Assembly (NCBI GenBank): GCA_900539625.1
Contig: UQCW01000057.1
Coordinates: forward strand, 1 to 16,698
Length of the DNA: 16,698 nt
Direction: 5' to 3'
Source of the DNA: an uncultured Prevotella sp.
GTDB taxonomy: Bacteria; Bacteroidota; Bacteroidia; Bacteroidales; Bacteroidaceae
Part shown: positions 1 through 9,004 of the stretch, one piece after another
How positions within the stretch are numbered: position 1 is the first letter of the stretch
Layout of the letters: the number at the start of each line of letters is the position of its first letter
Notes under the pieces: generated by a model
Told to the model about the DNA's origin: nothing
The model's input: the letters and a program-made list of their open reading frames with translations, nothing else
The model's database searches: none
Made by a program: the position numbers and the translations under genes

Positions 1-2
1 TT

Positions 3-30
3 CGCAATTATTTTTCAAGAAAAAATTGCG
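3..30. repeat. A/T-rich inverted repeat at window edge
   Basis: CGCAATT is mirrored by AATTGCG across an interior of T and A runs, giving an imperfect hairpin with a one- or two-base bulge. It could be the terminator of a gene left of the window, but no clear T tract follows on either strand, so the role is open. Confidence 0.35.
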
Positions 31-364
31 CGAAAAAGCCAAGACGCTAAAAGACAACGCTTTGCGCCTTGAAAAAAATTCGACTTTTTTCGGTCGACAA
101 CACGGCAAAGGTAGGAAACGCTAAGAATATGGCAAAAACCTGCGGCGGAATTTTTCGGGTTTTATGCCGAAGAACATGGTTTCAGAAGGAAAATTGGGAG
201 CGAAAGACTGTTATGGCGTTATTATATATATATGGGCAGAGCTTTCTCAACGTGACTGTGGCCCTCACTTTGCGACAAAATGAGCTACAATGCTGCGCCC
301 CGTCCTACGCCAAGGTATTCGTTTATTCATCGGTACGACGTCTAAGACCAGAAACAATATTTTG

Positions 365-480
365 TTGTCTACTCGCGGCCGCCGTTCGTGCTACTCGCGG
401 CCGAAGGTAGCGCTACTCGCGGCCGACGGTAGCATTACTCGCGGCCGCGAGCAGCACGAACGGCGGCCGCGAGTAGACAA
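365..480. repeat. GC-rich 22-bp tandem repeat closed by a perfect 28-bp inverted repeat
   Basis: Four 22-bp units start at 369, 391, 413 and 435. Each opens with (C/T)TACTCGCGGCCG and ends in a variable tail. The last unit runs into the reverse complement of the first, so positions 365-392 and 453-480 form a perfect 28-bp inverted repeat around a 60-bp centre. NotI-like GCGGCCGC cores recur. The block is far more GC-rich than the surrounding intergenic DNA and has no believable reading frame. It could be a REP/BIME-like or MITE-like element, or a strong RNA or cruciform structure; the function is unknown. Confidence 0.85.
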
Positions 481-494
481 GTTCCTAAAGAGCT

Positions 495-544
495 TCAGGA
501 CTGACATCTTGTTTTATCCTTGCGAAGTAATGCGTCGGTCCTGA
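495..544. repeat. Imperfect 11-bp inverted repeat (possible structured leader)
   Basis: TCAGGACTGAC (495-505) pairs with GTCGGTCCTGA (534-544), 10 of 11 bases complementary and the eleventh a possible G-U pair, across a 28-nt loop. Two further hairpin-like stretches follow: GTCCC/GGGAC around 568-597, and 618-628 against 644-654. The 484-660 interval has no gene and may hold a structured RNA or an old terminator cluster. Confidence 0.4.
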
Positions 545-664
545 GGAGCAGAGACGACTGCACACCGTCCCATGTTCGCTGACAAGCATAGGGACAGGGG
601 GAGGAAATCTGCCATGTGCTTGCTTTTTGCAGGTTTTGGAGATAAAAAACAAGCCCTCTGGCAG

Positions 665-692
665 TTTGTTTAACAGCTTTTTTCTACCTTTG
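665..692 (+). promoter_or_regulatory. Promoter of the uracil permease gene
   Basis: TACCTTTG at 685-692 matches the Bacteroidetes -7 consensus TAnnTTTG. TTTG at 665-668 is a candidate -33 element 16 nt upstream, slightly short of the usual spacing. Transcription would begin near 697-700 and give a leader of about 70 nt. Confidence 0.6.
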
Positions 693-713
693 CAAAAATA
701 TATAATTCTACAA

Positions 714-748
714 GCGTTCCAACGCTGAAACTTAGTCCGTTAGAACGC
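714..748 (+). promoter_or_regulatory. Leader hairpin upstream of uracil permease
   Basis: GCGTTCCAACG (714-724) and CGTTAGAACGC (738-748) pair with one mismatch around a 13-nt loop. The hairpin lies wholly in the predicted 5' leader, 21 nt before the ATG. A known pyrimidine-sensing motif (PyrR-type) is not recognisable, so a regulatory role is only inferred. Confidence 0.4.
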
Positions 749-769
749 CACTTCAAACAACACACCATA

Positions 770-2101
770 ATGATTACAGAAAACCAGGGCATATATGATG
801 CCCGCAAATTGGGCAAGGCAAAGTTTGCAGTGCTCGGTGTCCAGCACCTCTTTGCCATGTTTGGCGCAACCATCCTCGTTCCGCTCATCACCGGCCTCGA
901 CGTGAGCGCCACCCTACTCTTTGCAGGTATCGGCACCCTCATTTTCCATTTCATCTCCCAACTGAAAGTGCCAGCTTTCCTCGGCTCAAGTTTCGCCTTC
1001 CTCGGCGGTTATGCCTCTGTCAAGCAGCTGTGTGTGGCGCAGGGTCTCACCAACGAGGTGGCGCTCGACTATGCCTGTATCGGCGTGGCCGCAGCGTCGC
1101 TGCTCTATTTCGTCATGGCCTTTTTACTCAAGATGTTCGGCACGGAGAAGGTGATGCGTTTTTTTCCACCCGTGGTAACAGGTCCGATGGTCATTGCCAT
1201 CGGTCTGACGCTCTCTGGCTCTGCCATCAGCAACTGCCAGCAAAACTGGCTACTCGCCGTCACGGCCATCGCCATTGTCATCGCCACATCGATCTGGGGC
1301 AAGGGCATCATCAAGATTGTGCCGATTCTGCTCGGCGTACTCGGCTCCTACATCCTGGCGGCCGCGACGGGCGAGGTTGACTTCACGAAGCTCAGCGAGG
1401 TGGCTTGGATGGGACTACCCATTAACATGGAGCGCACGGCATTTGCCGTCATGCAGTCGCCCAATTTCGACCTCATCATCACGTCGGTCATCGCCATCTT
1501 CCCCATTGCCTTTGCCACCATCATGGAGCACATCGGCGACATGTGTGCCATCCAGAGCACGGTTGGCAAGAACTTCATCAAGGACCCCGGCCTTCACCGC
1601 ACGCTCAGCGGCGATGGATTGGCCACATTCCTGGCTTCTCTTTTCGGGGCACCGGCCAACACGACGTACGGCGAGAACACGGGCGTGCTCAACCTCACGA
1701 AGGTGTTTGACCCCGCTGTGATCCGCCTGGCGGCCTGCTTCGCCATCCTGCTCAGTTTCTGCCCCAAATTTGCCTGTCTCATCGGATTGATGCCTGCTGC
1801 CACCATCGGCGGCGTGAGCCTCATCCTCTATGGCATGATTTCGGCCGTCGGCGTGCGCAACCTCGTTGAAGCCTCGGTCGACTTCTCGTCGTCGCGCAAC
1901 GTGTTTGTTGCCGCCCTCATCCTCGTGGTGTCGATTGGCGTGCAATACGGCACAAACGGCGGTGTGCAAATCGGCCCTGTCGCCATCTCCGGCCTGGCGC
2001 TCGCCGCCCTCGTCGGCATTTTCCTCAACGCCATCCTCCCCGAACAGCTCGGCATGAAGGTGAAGAGTTTCAAGGGGAAGGACAAGTCGCACTTGAAATA
2101 A
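770..2101 (+). CDS. uraA: Uracil/xanthine permease, NCS2 family (UraA-like)
   Basis: This is an inner-membrane nucleobase:proton symporter of the NCS2 family, most likely for uracil. The 443-residue product is hydrophobic throughout and close in length to E. coli UraA (about 430 residues), which has 14 membrane segments. Hallmarks in order are QHLFAMFGATILVP near residues 25-38, the PAFLGSSFAFLGG stretch near 68-80, and two substrate/proton-site acids in conserved settings: E253 in MEHIGD and E302 in TTYGENTGV. The ATG at 770 follows a -7 box and a leader hairpin; there is no strong Shine-Dalgarno, as is usual in Bacteroidota. It appears to be a single-gene unit, with the next gene 175 nt downstream under its own likely promoter. 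Uracil versus xanthine specificity is inferred from overall resemblance to UraA rather than XanQ. Confidence 0.92.
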   Translation: MITENQGIYDARKLGKAKFAVLGVQHLFAMFGATILVPLITGLDVSATLLFAGIGTLIFHFISQLKVPAFLGSSFAFLGGYASVKQLCVAQGLTNEVALDYACIGVAAASLLYFVMAFLLKMFGTEKVMRFFPPVVTGPMVIAIGLTLSGSAISNCQQNWLLAVTAIAIVIATSIWGKGIIKIVPILLGVLGSYILAAATGEVDFTKLSEVAWMGLPINMERTAFAVMQSPNFDLIITSVIAIFPIAFATIMEHIGDMCAIQSTVGKNFIKDPGLHRTLSGDGLATFLASLFGAPANTTYGENTGVLNLTKVFDPAVIRLAACFAILLSFCPKFACLIGLMPAATIGGVSLILYGMISAVGVRNLVEASVDFSSSRNVFVAALILVVSIGVQYGTNGGVQIGPVAISGLALAALVGIFLNAILPEQLGMKVKSFKGKDKSHLK

Positions 2102-2201
2102 TGCTGAAACGCCACATGGGGAATCACCATGACGGACCTACGCCTTGGTATCTATCAAGGATTCAGCGAGGACATAAGTCGGTGTTCTATATTAAATAAA
2201 G

Positions 2202-2230
2202 TTGGTATTAAAACCCAGCATGATATTTTG
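2202..2230 (+). promoter_or_regulatory. Possible promoter of the GH89 gene
   Basis: TATTTTG (2224-2230) is one base short of TAnnTTTG. TTGG at 2202-2205 sits at a plausible -33 distance. The leader to the ATG at 2277 would be about 40 nt. This is a weak match, listed because the 175-nt gap needs a start site. Confidence 0.35.
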
Positions 2231-2276
2231 AACACCTACATATCACACGAAACAAACATCATATCCTATCCACCTT

Positions 2277-5200
2277 ATGATTTCAAATACCAAACTTCTG
2301 CAAATCGTTGCAGCATTTCTGCTCTTCATCGGCCTGGCCGAAATGAGGGCGACGGCACAAGTCGTTGAAAACCCGAAAGAGGTGTGCGACCTTTTAAACC
2401 GTATTGGTGGGGAAGGCACTGCCAAACGCATCGCCACCGCCATCGACCCTTCCGTGGCCTCGGCAGGCAGAGAAGCCTTTGTGCTGACGTCGCAAGACGG
2501 GAAGCCCTGCATCAAAGGTTCAAACGTTTCGGCGCTGACCACGGGCATCAACTGGTATCTCAACCACTATGCACACGTCAACATCGCCTGGAACAATCTG
2601 ACGACCGACCTCTCGCAGGTGGAGCTCCCCGTGCCGACGAAGCAGGAGAAACACTCCACAACGGTTGGCTACCGCTACTACCTCAACTATTGCACTTTCT
2701 CTTATTCCATGTCGACTTGGACTTGGGAACGCTGGCAAAAGGAAATCGACTGGATGGCGCTCCACGGCATCAACATGCCGTTGCAAATCGTTGGTCTTGA
2801 CGTGGTGTGGCAGAAACTCCTCACGCAAGATTTGGGATATACCGACGACGAGGCCAACGCCTTCATCGCCGGACCGTGTTTCCAAGCTTGGTGGGGCATG
2901 AACAATCTGCAGGGATGGGGCGGCAAGAACCCGGCATGGTGGTATAAGCGCCAGGAGGCCCTCGCGAAGAAAATTCTGGCCCGCGAGCGCGAACTGGGCA
3001 TGGAACCGGTTTTGCCGGGCTACGCCGGCATGGTGCCGAGCGACATTGCCAAGAAAGGCTATTCGGCCAACAACCAGGGAAACTGGTGTGGCTTCCTGCG
3101 TCCTTACATTCTTGACCCCAACACGAAGGCGTTTGCCGAAATCTCTGCGAAATATTACGCACGCCTCGCGGAGGTGATGGGCACGTCGGCCTACTACAGC
3201 ATGGACCCCTTTCACGAAGGGGCCAACACGAGCGGCATCGACGTGGCCTCAGCCTACAAGCGCATCGGCGAAGCGATGTTCAAGGCCAACGGCAAAGCGA
3301 AATGGGTCATCCAGTTTTGGCAATGGAGCCAGGCGCAATATAATGTGCTTTCGCAGGTGTCGAAAGGCAAACTCATCGTGCTCGACCTCTTTAGCGATGC
3401 CCACACGCATTTCGGAGAATATAACGGACACGATGCCGTTTACTGCATCCTCCCGAATTTCGGCGGACGCACGGGACTCTTCGGCCGCCTCTCGAAGGTG
3501 ATGAAGGATTTCTACGCACAGAAATCGTTGAACACCAACGTGAAGGGCGTTGGGGCAACGCCGGAGGCCATCGAGCAGGTGCCGGTGCTCTATGACGCCC
3601 TCTTCGAACTTCCCTGGCGCACCTCGGCTCCTTCGCCGCAGGCGTGGCTGAAGGATTATACGTTGGCACGCTATGGCACATCAAACACGGCGGCACAGAA
3701 GGCCTGGGAACTGGTGCGCAACTCGGCGCTCAATTGCGAAACTTCATTGCAAGGCCCCCACGAGGCGGTGTTCTGCGCTCGTCCATCGCTCACTGTCGAC
3801 CGCGTGTCGAGCTGGGGCGGAACGGGCATTTTCTATGACACACAGATGATGGTGGGCGCTGCCCACAACATGCTGGCGGCACAGTTATCGGGAGCCAACT
3901 ACAGTTATGACCTGACGGATTTCTCTCGCCAGGCACTGACCGACTACGGCCACCAGCTCCTCGCTTCCATCAACGAAGCGGCCAAAAGCCAAAACGAGGC
4001 GGAGGCTTATGCCAAACGACGGGACGCTTACTTGCAACTGATGCTTGACCTTGACGAACTGCTATCCACCAACGAGAATTTCATGCTCGGACGCTGGACG
4101 AACATGGCACGGGGCATTGCCGACGAGGCGGAAGGCACCACTGAAGCCGACCGCCAATGGCTTGAACTCAACAATGCGCGAACGCTGATTTCGACGTGGG
4201 GCGACGAGAACTCAAGCGAGGCCAGCGGACTACGCGATTATTCCTACCGCGAATGGGCAGGCATGATGAAGGATTTCTATTATCCGCGCTGGCAGGCGTT
4301 TTTCAACAACCGCGACAACGGAAAGGTCCTTCCAAACTGGTTTGCCAACGACTGGAAATGGGCGCACAACGCTTCGCTGAGCTATTCCGACCAACCAACG
4401 GGCAACACGGCTGAAGTGGCGGCACGCCTGCTCGGAAAGTATTTCGCAACGCTGCAAAAGACTGACGGCACTCCTTATTATATATACCGCTACCTCGCCA
4501 CCGATGCGACATCAACACTCGTGTTTTCCGCACTGCGCGGAGAGACGTTCACACTGCCACTGGCAACGCCAACCGACGGAACGACGTTTTCTTTCGGCAT
4601 CGACCTGGACAACGATGGCACCATCGCTGACAACGAAATGACGGAAACGACCGCGATGAACATTCCGGCAACGGCGGCATGCGGCAAAGCGAAAGCGATG
4701 CTGAAATTCAACGACGGCACGCAACTGCTCTTCACCATTATCCTCAAGGACAACATCACGGAGGCGAGAAGCGTGACGGTGCAGACGGCCGACGCGAAAC
4801 AGGGGCGCGTGCAGATTTCTGGGACAACGAAACTCACGATGACAAACGCCAAGGAGGTGACCATGCGTGCCACTCCCGCCAATGGCTGCGAATTTCTCAA
4901 CTGGACGGATGATTCAGGACGCGTGGTGAGCACGGAGAACCCGTACACCTATTATGGCGCGGCGCCGCAGACTTTCACGGCACATTTCTTTGCCGACAAA
5001 TGGGGCATGCCGCAGGAGAACATGGCGGACTACAACGACATGAAATCCTTCGGGCAATTTCTCCGCTCCATCGCTGTGGCGCAAAATGGCGGTGAAGAGA
5101 AAAACGTCTATGCTGCTACTGACTGTCCTGAATCGCTCTGCCAGACAACGCAGACGGTGAAGGCACCACAAGGCAGCCGCTTCAAGCTCCACTGGCTTTC

Positions 5201-5912
5201 TTCTGGCGGCCTCAACTATTGCCGCCTCTCGGCCTACATCGACCTCAACGCTGACGGCGACTTTGAGGACGAGGGGGAAGTGTTGGAAGTTTACGGCAAG
5301 AAGGAAAGTCCCGCCAACGATGCGCTGAACGATTATGTCTTGACCGTGACGCTCCCCTACGACCTGCCACTGGGCATCACCCGCATCCGTTTGCGCTTCG
5401 ACAGTTCCTGGGCATCGGGCTGGGACAGCAAAACGGACGGTATGCCGGCCAAGAGCGAAACGAAGCGCATGGTGTATGACATCCCCGTGTTGGTGACAGA
5501 CAAATCGTCGGAGGCTTGCACCGTGACGGTGAAATCGGCCGACATGAAACAAGGAACGGCTGACGCCAACGGCCAGCCCGACACTTACACCTACCGTGCC
5601 GGCGAGGAAATCGTGTTGCGTGCCTACCCTGCCGACGGCTATGCTGTTGACCACTGGACGGACACCTACGGACGCCGCGTGCCACAGGCCTGGAGCGATG
5701 GCAATTTTCTCCGTTTCTATGCCCCCGAGAGCGGCACATATACGGTGGTTTTCAAACCTGCAACCACCGACGGCATCAGTGCCGTTGAAAACTCCGCTGC
5801 CAAGGCCGCCTATGTCTATGACTTACTGGGCCACAAATTCGCCAACGGCAGTTTTCAGCACCTCCCTTCACGCATCTACATCGCAAACAAAGAAAAACGG
5901 ATGGGCAAGTGA
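2277..5912 (+). CDS. Secreted alpha-N-acetylglucosaminidase, GH89 (NAGLU-like), with C-terminal accessory modules
   Basis: It should hydrolyse terminal alpha-linked GlcNAc, as human NAGLU does on heparan sulfate and clostridial GH89 does on GlcNAc-alpha-1,4-Gal of mucin. A signal peptide (about 1-28, ending ATAQ) leads to the small NAGLU N domain, the TIM barrel (about 120-455) and the helical C domain (to about 720). Candidate catalytic acids are E314 in DPFHEG and E430 in TPEAIEQ, the latter aligning with human E446. The family core ends near 720-740. A further ~470 residues hold an acidic DLDNDG loop (~776), two InlB-like beta repeats (~830-905, ~1080-1160), a GEVED-type module with DLNADGDFEDEGE (~985-1000), and a tail VYDLLGHKF...IYIANKEK resembling a type IX sorting domain. 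It is therefore probably exported or surface-attached. Host-glycan foraging is inferred; the exact substrate is unknown. Confidence 0.93.
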   Translation: MISNTKLLQIVAAFLLFIGLAEMRATAQVVENPKEVCDLLNRIGGEGTAKRIATAIDPSVASAGREAFVLTSQDGKPCIKGSNVSALTTGINWYLNHYAHVNIAWNNLTTDLSQVELPVPTKQEKHSTTVGYRYYLNYCTFSYSMSTWTWERWQKEIDWMALHGINMPLQIVGLDVVWQKLLTQDLGYTDDEANAFIAGPCFQAWWGMNNLQGWGGKNPAWWYKRQEALAKKILARERELGMEPVLPGYAGMVPSDIAKKGYSANNQGNWCGFLRPYILDPNTKAFAEISAKYYARLAEVMGTSAYYSMDPFHEGANTSGIDVASAYKRIGEAMFKANGKAKWVIQFWQWSQAQYNVLSQVSKGKLIVLDLFSDAHTHFGEYNGHDAVYCILPNFGGRTGLFGRLSKVMKDFYAQKSLNTNVKGVGATPEAIEQVPVLYDALFELPWRTSAPSPQAWLKDYTLARYGTSNTAAQKAWELVRNSALNCETSLQGPHEAVFCARPSLTVDRVSSWGGTGIFYDTQMMVGAAHNMLAAQLSGANYSYDLTDFSRQALTDYGHQLLASINEAAKSQNEAEAYAKRRDAYLQLMLDLDELLSTNENFMLGRWTNMARGIADEAEGTTEADRQWLELNNARTLISTWGDENSSEASGLRDYSYREWAGMMKDFYYPRWQAFFNNRDNGKVLPNWFANDWKWAHNASLSYSDQPTGNTAEVAARLLGKYFATLQKTDGTPYYIYRYLATDATSTLVFSALRGETFTLPLATPTDGTTFSFGIDLDNDGTIADNEMTETTAMNIPATAACGKAKAMLKFNDGTQLLFTIILKDNITEARSVTVQTADAKQGRVQISGTTKLTMTNAKEVTMRATPANGCEFLNWTDDSGRVVSTENPYTYYGAAPQTFTAHFFADKWGMPQENMADYNDMKSFGQFLRSIAVAQNGGEEKNVYAATDCPESLCQTTQTVKAPQGSRFKLHWLSSGGLNYCRLSAYIDLNADGDFEDEGEVLEVYGKKESPANDALNDYVLTVTLPYDLPLGITRIRLRFDSSWASGWDSKTDGMPAKSETKRMVYDIPVLVTDKSSEACTVTVKSADMKQGTADANGQPDTYTYRAGEEIVLRAYPADGYAVDHWTDTYGRRVPQAWSDGNFLRFYAPESGTYTVVFKPATTDGISAVENSAAKAAYVYDLLGHKFANGSFQHLPSRIYIANKEKRMGK

Positions 5913-5963
5913 ACGGACTGCCGCCAGGCAAACTGAAAGCGACACCATTTACCACCTACGTAT

Positions 5964-6014
5964 AAAACAAAGCGGATGGAAACACTTTGAAATGTTTCCA
6001 TCCGCTTTGTTTTT
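5964..6014. terminator. Bidirectional intrinsic terminator between convergent genes
   Basis: A perfect 21-bp stem (5964-5984 with 5993-6013) closes an 8-nt loop. The plus-strand 3' side ends in TTTTT and the minus-strand 3' side in TTTT, so it can stop transcription from both the GH89 gene and the convergent barrel gene. Confidence 0.92.
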
Positions 6015-6051
6015 GTATGTAGGGGGGAAGCTATGTCGGCGGGCCAGCTAT

Positions 6052-8967
6052 TTATTTCTTCTTGCCCATCCAGTTGATATTGTAACTCAACGTGAGCATG
6101 AAGTAACGGGGCAAGACATCCGTGTAGCGCTCAATGCGGCCCGTGGTGGTCACTTCGCTCTGATAAACACGGTTCTGAGCGAGAAGGTCGTGGATCTTGA
6201 AATGGAGTCCGAGGCGGTCATTGAAGAAATATTTTGAAAGCGAAGCGTCCCAGTTGGTCACGGTTTGATTAAGCAAAGCCTGACTGTTGCCGGCATAGAA
6301 GACGGTTCGCACGAAGGTGGCAAGCTGGATGCCGAAAGGCAGCGTGTAACTGAGGTCACCATAGAGCGTCGTTTCGCGATAGTCGTCGCTCATGCCTGGC
6401 TGGCGCACATGGCGGAAAGCAGTGGTCCAACGGCCATAGAAACGGAATTTGTCGCCAATGGTGGCTTGCAGGCCGAGACCTGGCGTGAAGCCCACGTTGC
6501 GCAGAAGACCAGCGGCGGCAGTCTGTCCGGCAAGGCTGGAGCGGTTTTCGGCCTGATAATAGTCGGAATCGAAGAAGACGCTGAGATAGAAGCGTTTTTT
6601 GGCATCGAGCGGTGTCGAAAACCGCGTGCTTCCCTGAACGGCATGCGTGCGCGAGGTGTTGACGGGCTGATAGGTGCGAACGGCCGTGGCAGCATCGTAA
6701 GACGACTGCATGGCGATGTCGTTGTGCAAACGGCGGTAATTAGCGTCGATATTCCACGAACGGCCCGACTTGATATGTTGCAAACGATAGGCAGAACCCA
6801 CCTGATGGGTGAAGGAATTGCCAAGTTGCTCATTGCCCAAGAAGCGATTGAGCGGGTCGGAGGCGTCGCGGATGGGAAGAAGTTGCAGGAGGGAGGGCAT
6901 GGCGGGCCGACCCTGATAGCGGGCCGACCACTCCGGCATCCACGTGCGGCCTTCGCGGCTCTCGCGCTTCCAGCGGAGCGTCAAGTTGGGCTTAAAGAAG
7001 AAGCCGCTGCGAAGGGGACGGTATTGGCGGCCTTCGCGGTCGTAGTTGAGCGTGCTGCGCTGGTAATAGAAAGCCTCGTCGCCCTCAAGGAGGAGAGACG
7101 TGCCGTTGCTGAAAAGTATCTTGTGGGAGAAACGCAGACCAGCCTCGGCCTTTTCTTCTTTTTCAACGGCGTAGTAGCTGTTGGCCTCGTCAAGGCATAC
7201 CGACTGCCAAGACGTTGAAGGAAGCTGGCCGAGCTGTTGAAGCGCCCAACCCTGTCCTTCGGCCCATTCCGTCATACGTTCAAGACGATATTCGGGATGA
7301 TTGGACGTTCCGTAGCGGTAGGTATAGCGCAGGCGGGGCGTCAAGACGCCATCGTAACGCTTGAGATGTTCATATTTATGCACCCACTCGAGTTCGGGAT
7401 TCAGATCGAGAGTATAGTCGCGATGAAAACGATAACGGCGGCGGGCGTCGGTGGCGGGTTCGGCATACGTTGTCAAGCGATAGTTGGCAAAATCATGCCG
7501 CTTCAGCGTGGCATGCTTCAGCGTTGCATTGAAGTTGAGAAGGTCGGAGCCGAAGACAAACGTTGACTTCCAAACTGGACGATGGCTCACGCTGCGCTGA
7601 CGCACCAACGACGGGGAGAGGAGGCTGTTGAGCAGGGCATTTTCCGCCCCTTTTGCCTCTTCAAGACGGATGATGCTGTCGAGCGAAAGGTCGCTCCATG
7701 CGTTTCTGGCAGGAAGGTAATAAGACAGGGCGCGATAATCGTTCAGATTGCGGTTGCGGGAGAAATTGAAGTCATAGCTGACGGTGTGTTGCCAGTGTCC
7801 AGACTTCCTAAAACGCAAGGCGGTGGCGGCCTCAGCGGTGAGGTCTTCACCATAAAAATGCTCTTCGATGCGGTTCATGAGGTTGGTCGACGAGAGATAG
7901 GTCTCCTCGTTCCGCCAACTGTTCTTCTCGCTGTCTTTTCTGCTGACGGAACCACTGGCCGTTAAACGCCACGTTCCGTTTGGCTCCATATAATAAGAGA
8001 GACGGGCGGTCTTTCTACGGATTCTCCCCGATGGATCTGGATCTTCCATATTGGCGATGTCCATCATCTGGCGGTTCAAGTTGAAATTGTTGACATCGGC
8101 ATTGACGGAGAACATCTGGCGGTCGTCGGCACGCATCAAGAAGGCTTGCCCACCCCAGAGGTTATCGGTGCCGCCATCAGCAGAAATTTTGGCCATCCAC
8201 ATGCCGATGTACTGTCGCTTGAGGCGCACGTCCATGACATAGTTTTCGTCGTGCATATCCTTGCCCGTGAGTTCCGAGAGTTCTCCGGCCTTGTCGTAGA
8301 CCTTTATGCGGCTGACCACATAAGCGGGCAAATTGTCGAGCGCGGCCTGGATGTTTCCGTTGAAGAAATCCTTGCCGCTGATGAGCAGGTTGTCAACGCG
8401 CTTACCGTTGATTTTGATTTCTCCATTGTTCAGTTCGGCCCCGGGAAGCTGCTGCACGAGTTTTCTGAGCGATTCCGTTTGGGCCAGGTTAAAAGCATCG
8501 GCATTATATATGATTGTGTCGCCCCTGTGGAACATCTTGATGCGCGTTCCTCTGACCTCAGCCTCGCCAAGCTGTTGCTCCTTGGCGCAGGGGATGAGAT
8601 AGATGGCAGGCACTTTCACCTTCGTTTTTCCATTTTCAGGCACCACCTTGCTACGGTATTCTTCAAAACCCTTTGCTTCAACCACGAGCATATAGCCCTC
8701 TCTGGCTGGCGCGACAAGCGAAAACGTCGCACCGCTGTGTTTGTCGACAAAAGTGTTGCTCCAATGGTCGCCTCTCTCGGTGATGAGCTGATAGCGCGTG
8801 GTGTCGGTTGCAAGAACGGTTTCTCCATCCATCGTCATGAGGCGCACAACGGCACGGCTCACGCCTTCACGCGTCAACACACTGCTGACGTCGCCTTTTA
8901 TCTGGATTTCCTGAGCAGTGGCACATAAAGCGCTGAGCGTTAGAATGAACATTAACAATCTTTTCAT
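6052..8967 (-). CDS. Outer-membrane beta-barrel protein with carboxypeptidase-regulatory-like and plug-like N-terminal regions
   Basis: The 971-residue product begins with a signal peptide (MKRLLMFILTLSALCATAQ, cut near 19). A beta-sandwich resembling the carboxypeptidase regulatory-like domain follows (about 20-125), including a VVEAKGFEEYRSK segment. A plug-like part (about 130-270) carries GDTIIYNADAFNL and LLISGKDFFNG, motifs typical of the OMP_b-brl_3 family of TonB-dependent-receptor relatives. The rest is aromatic, alternating barrel strands ending near LSYNINW, with MGKKK at the very C terminus. No SusC signature or adjacent SusD is present, so it is not a classic glycan-uptake pair. 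The ligand is unknown. It is a stand-alone gene with its own TAnnTTTG box, convergent with the GH89 gene. A link to GlcNAc foraging is only positional. Confidence 0.85.
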   Translation of the reverse strand: MKRLLMFILTLSALCATAQEIQIKGDVSSVLTREGVSRAVVRLMTMDGETVLATDTTRYQLITERGDHWSNTFVDKHSGATFSLVAPAREGYMLVVEAKGFEEYRSKVVPENGKTKVKVPAIYLIPCAKEQQLGEAEVRGTRIKMFHRGDTIIYNADAFNLAQTESLRKLVQQLPGAELNNGEIKINGKRVDNLLISGKDFFNGNIQAALDNLPAYVVSRIKVYDKAGELSELTGKDMHDENYVMDVRLKRQYIGMWMAKISADGGTDNLWGGQAFLMRADDRQMFSVNADVNNFNLNRQMMDIANMEDPDPSGRIRRKTARLSYYMEPNGTWRLTASGSVSRKDSEKNSWRNEETYLSSTNLMNRIEEHFYGEDLTAEAATALRFRKSGHWQHTVSYDFNFSRNRNLNDYRALSYYLPARNAWSDLSLDSIIRLEEAKGAENALLNSLLSPSLVRQRSVSHRPVWKSTFVFGSDLLNFNATLKHATLKRHDFANYRLTTYAEPATDARRRYRFHRDYTLDLNPELEWVHKYEHLKRYDGVLTPRLRYTYRYGTSNHPEYRLERMTEWAEGQGWALQQLGQLPSTSWQSVCLDEANSYYAVEKEEKAEAGLRFSHKILFSNGTSLLLEGDEAFYYQRSTLNYDREGRQYRPLRSGFFFKPNLTLRWKRESREGRTWMPEWSARYQGRPAMPSLLQLLPIRDASDPLNRFLGNEQLGNSFTHQVGSAYRLQHIKSGRSWNIDANYRRLHNDIAMQSSYDAATAVRTYQPVNTSRTHAVQGSTRFSTPLDAKKRFYLSVFFDSDYYQAENRSSLAGQTAAAGLLRNVGFTPGLGLQATIGDKFRFYGRWTTAFRHVRQPGMSDDYRETTLYGDLSYTLPFGIQLATFVRTVFYAGNSQALLNQTVTNWDASLSKYFFNDRLGLHFKIHDLLAQNRVYQSEVTTTGRIERYTDVLPRYFMLTLSYNINWMGKKK

Positions 8968-9004
8968 GGGTACATCGGGATTTAAGTCTTTTAAATATTT
9001 GCCG

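Noticed and set aside
69..410. 113-codon plus-strand frame in the leftmost region
   Set aside because: Composition is unlike a protein (rich in Arg, Cys and Trp, no domain-like pattern), it runs into the tandem repeat array and there is no promoter box in front. Treated as non-coding.
365..480. CRISPR-like look of the 22-bp repeats (also 10822-10889)
   Set aside because: Units are directly tandem with no unique spacers of constant length, and no cas genes are nearby.
290..544. 84-codon frame across the GC-rich repeats
   Set aside because: It is created by translating the 22-bp repeat; nothing outside the repeat supports it.
1415..2092. 225-codon frame opposite the uracil permease gene
   Set aside because: His/Glu/Asp-rich shadow of the permease codons on the other strand; the permease has clear family motifs.
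2129..2368. 79-codon frame overlapping the start of the GH89 gene
   Set aside because: It overlaps the GH89 signal peptide out of frame and has no protein-like pattern.
4914..5654. 246-codon frame opposite the GH89 gene
   Set aside because: Antisense shadow of GC-rich codons; lacks any recognisable domain and its own promoter.
6265..7218. 317-codon plus-strand frame opposite the outer-membrane barrel gene
   Set aside because: Long only because of codon bias of the real gene on the other strand; a second such shadow at 8146-8928 was discarded for the same reason.
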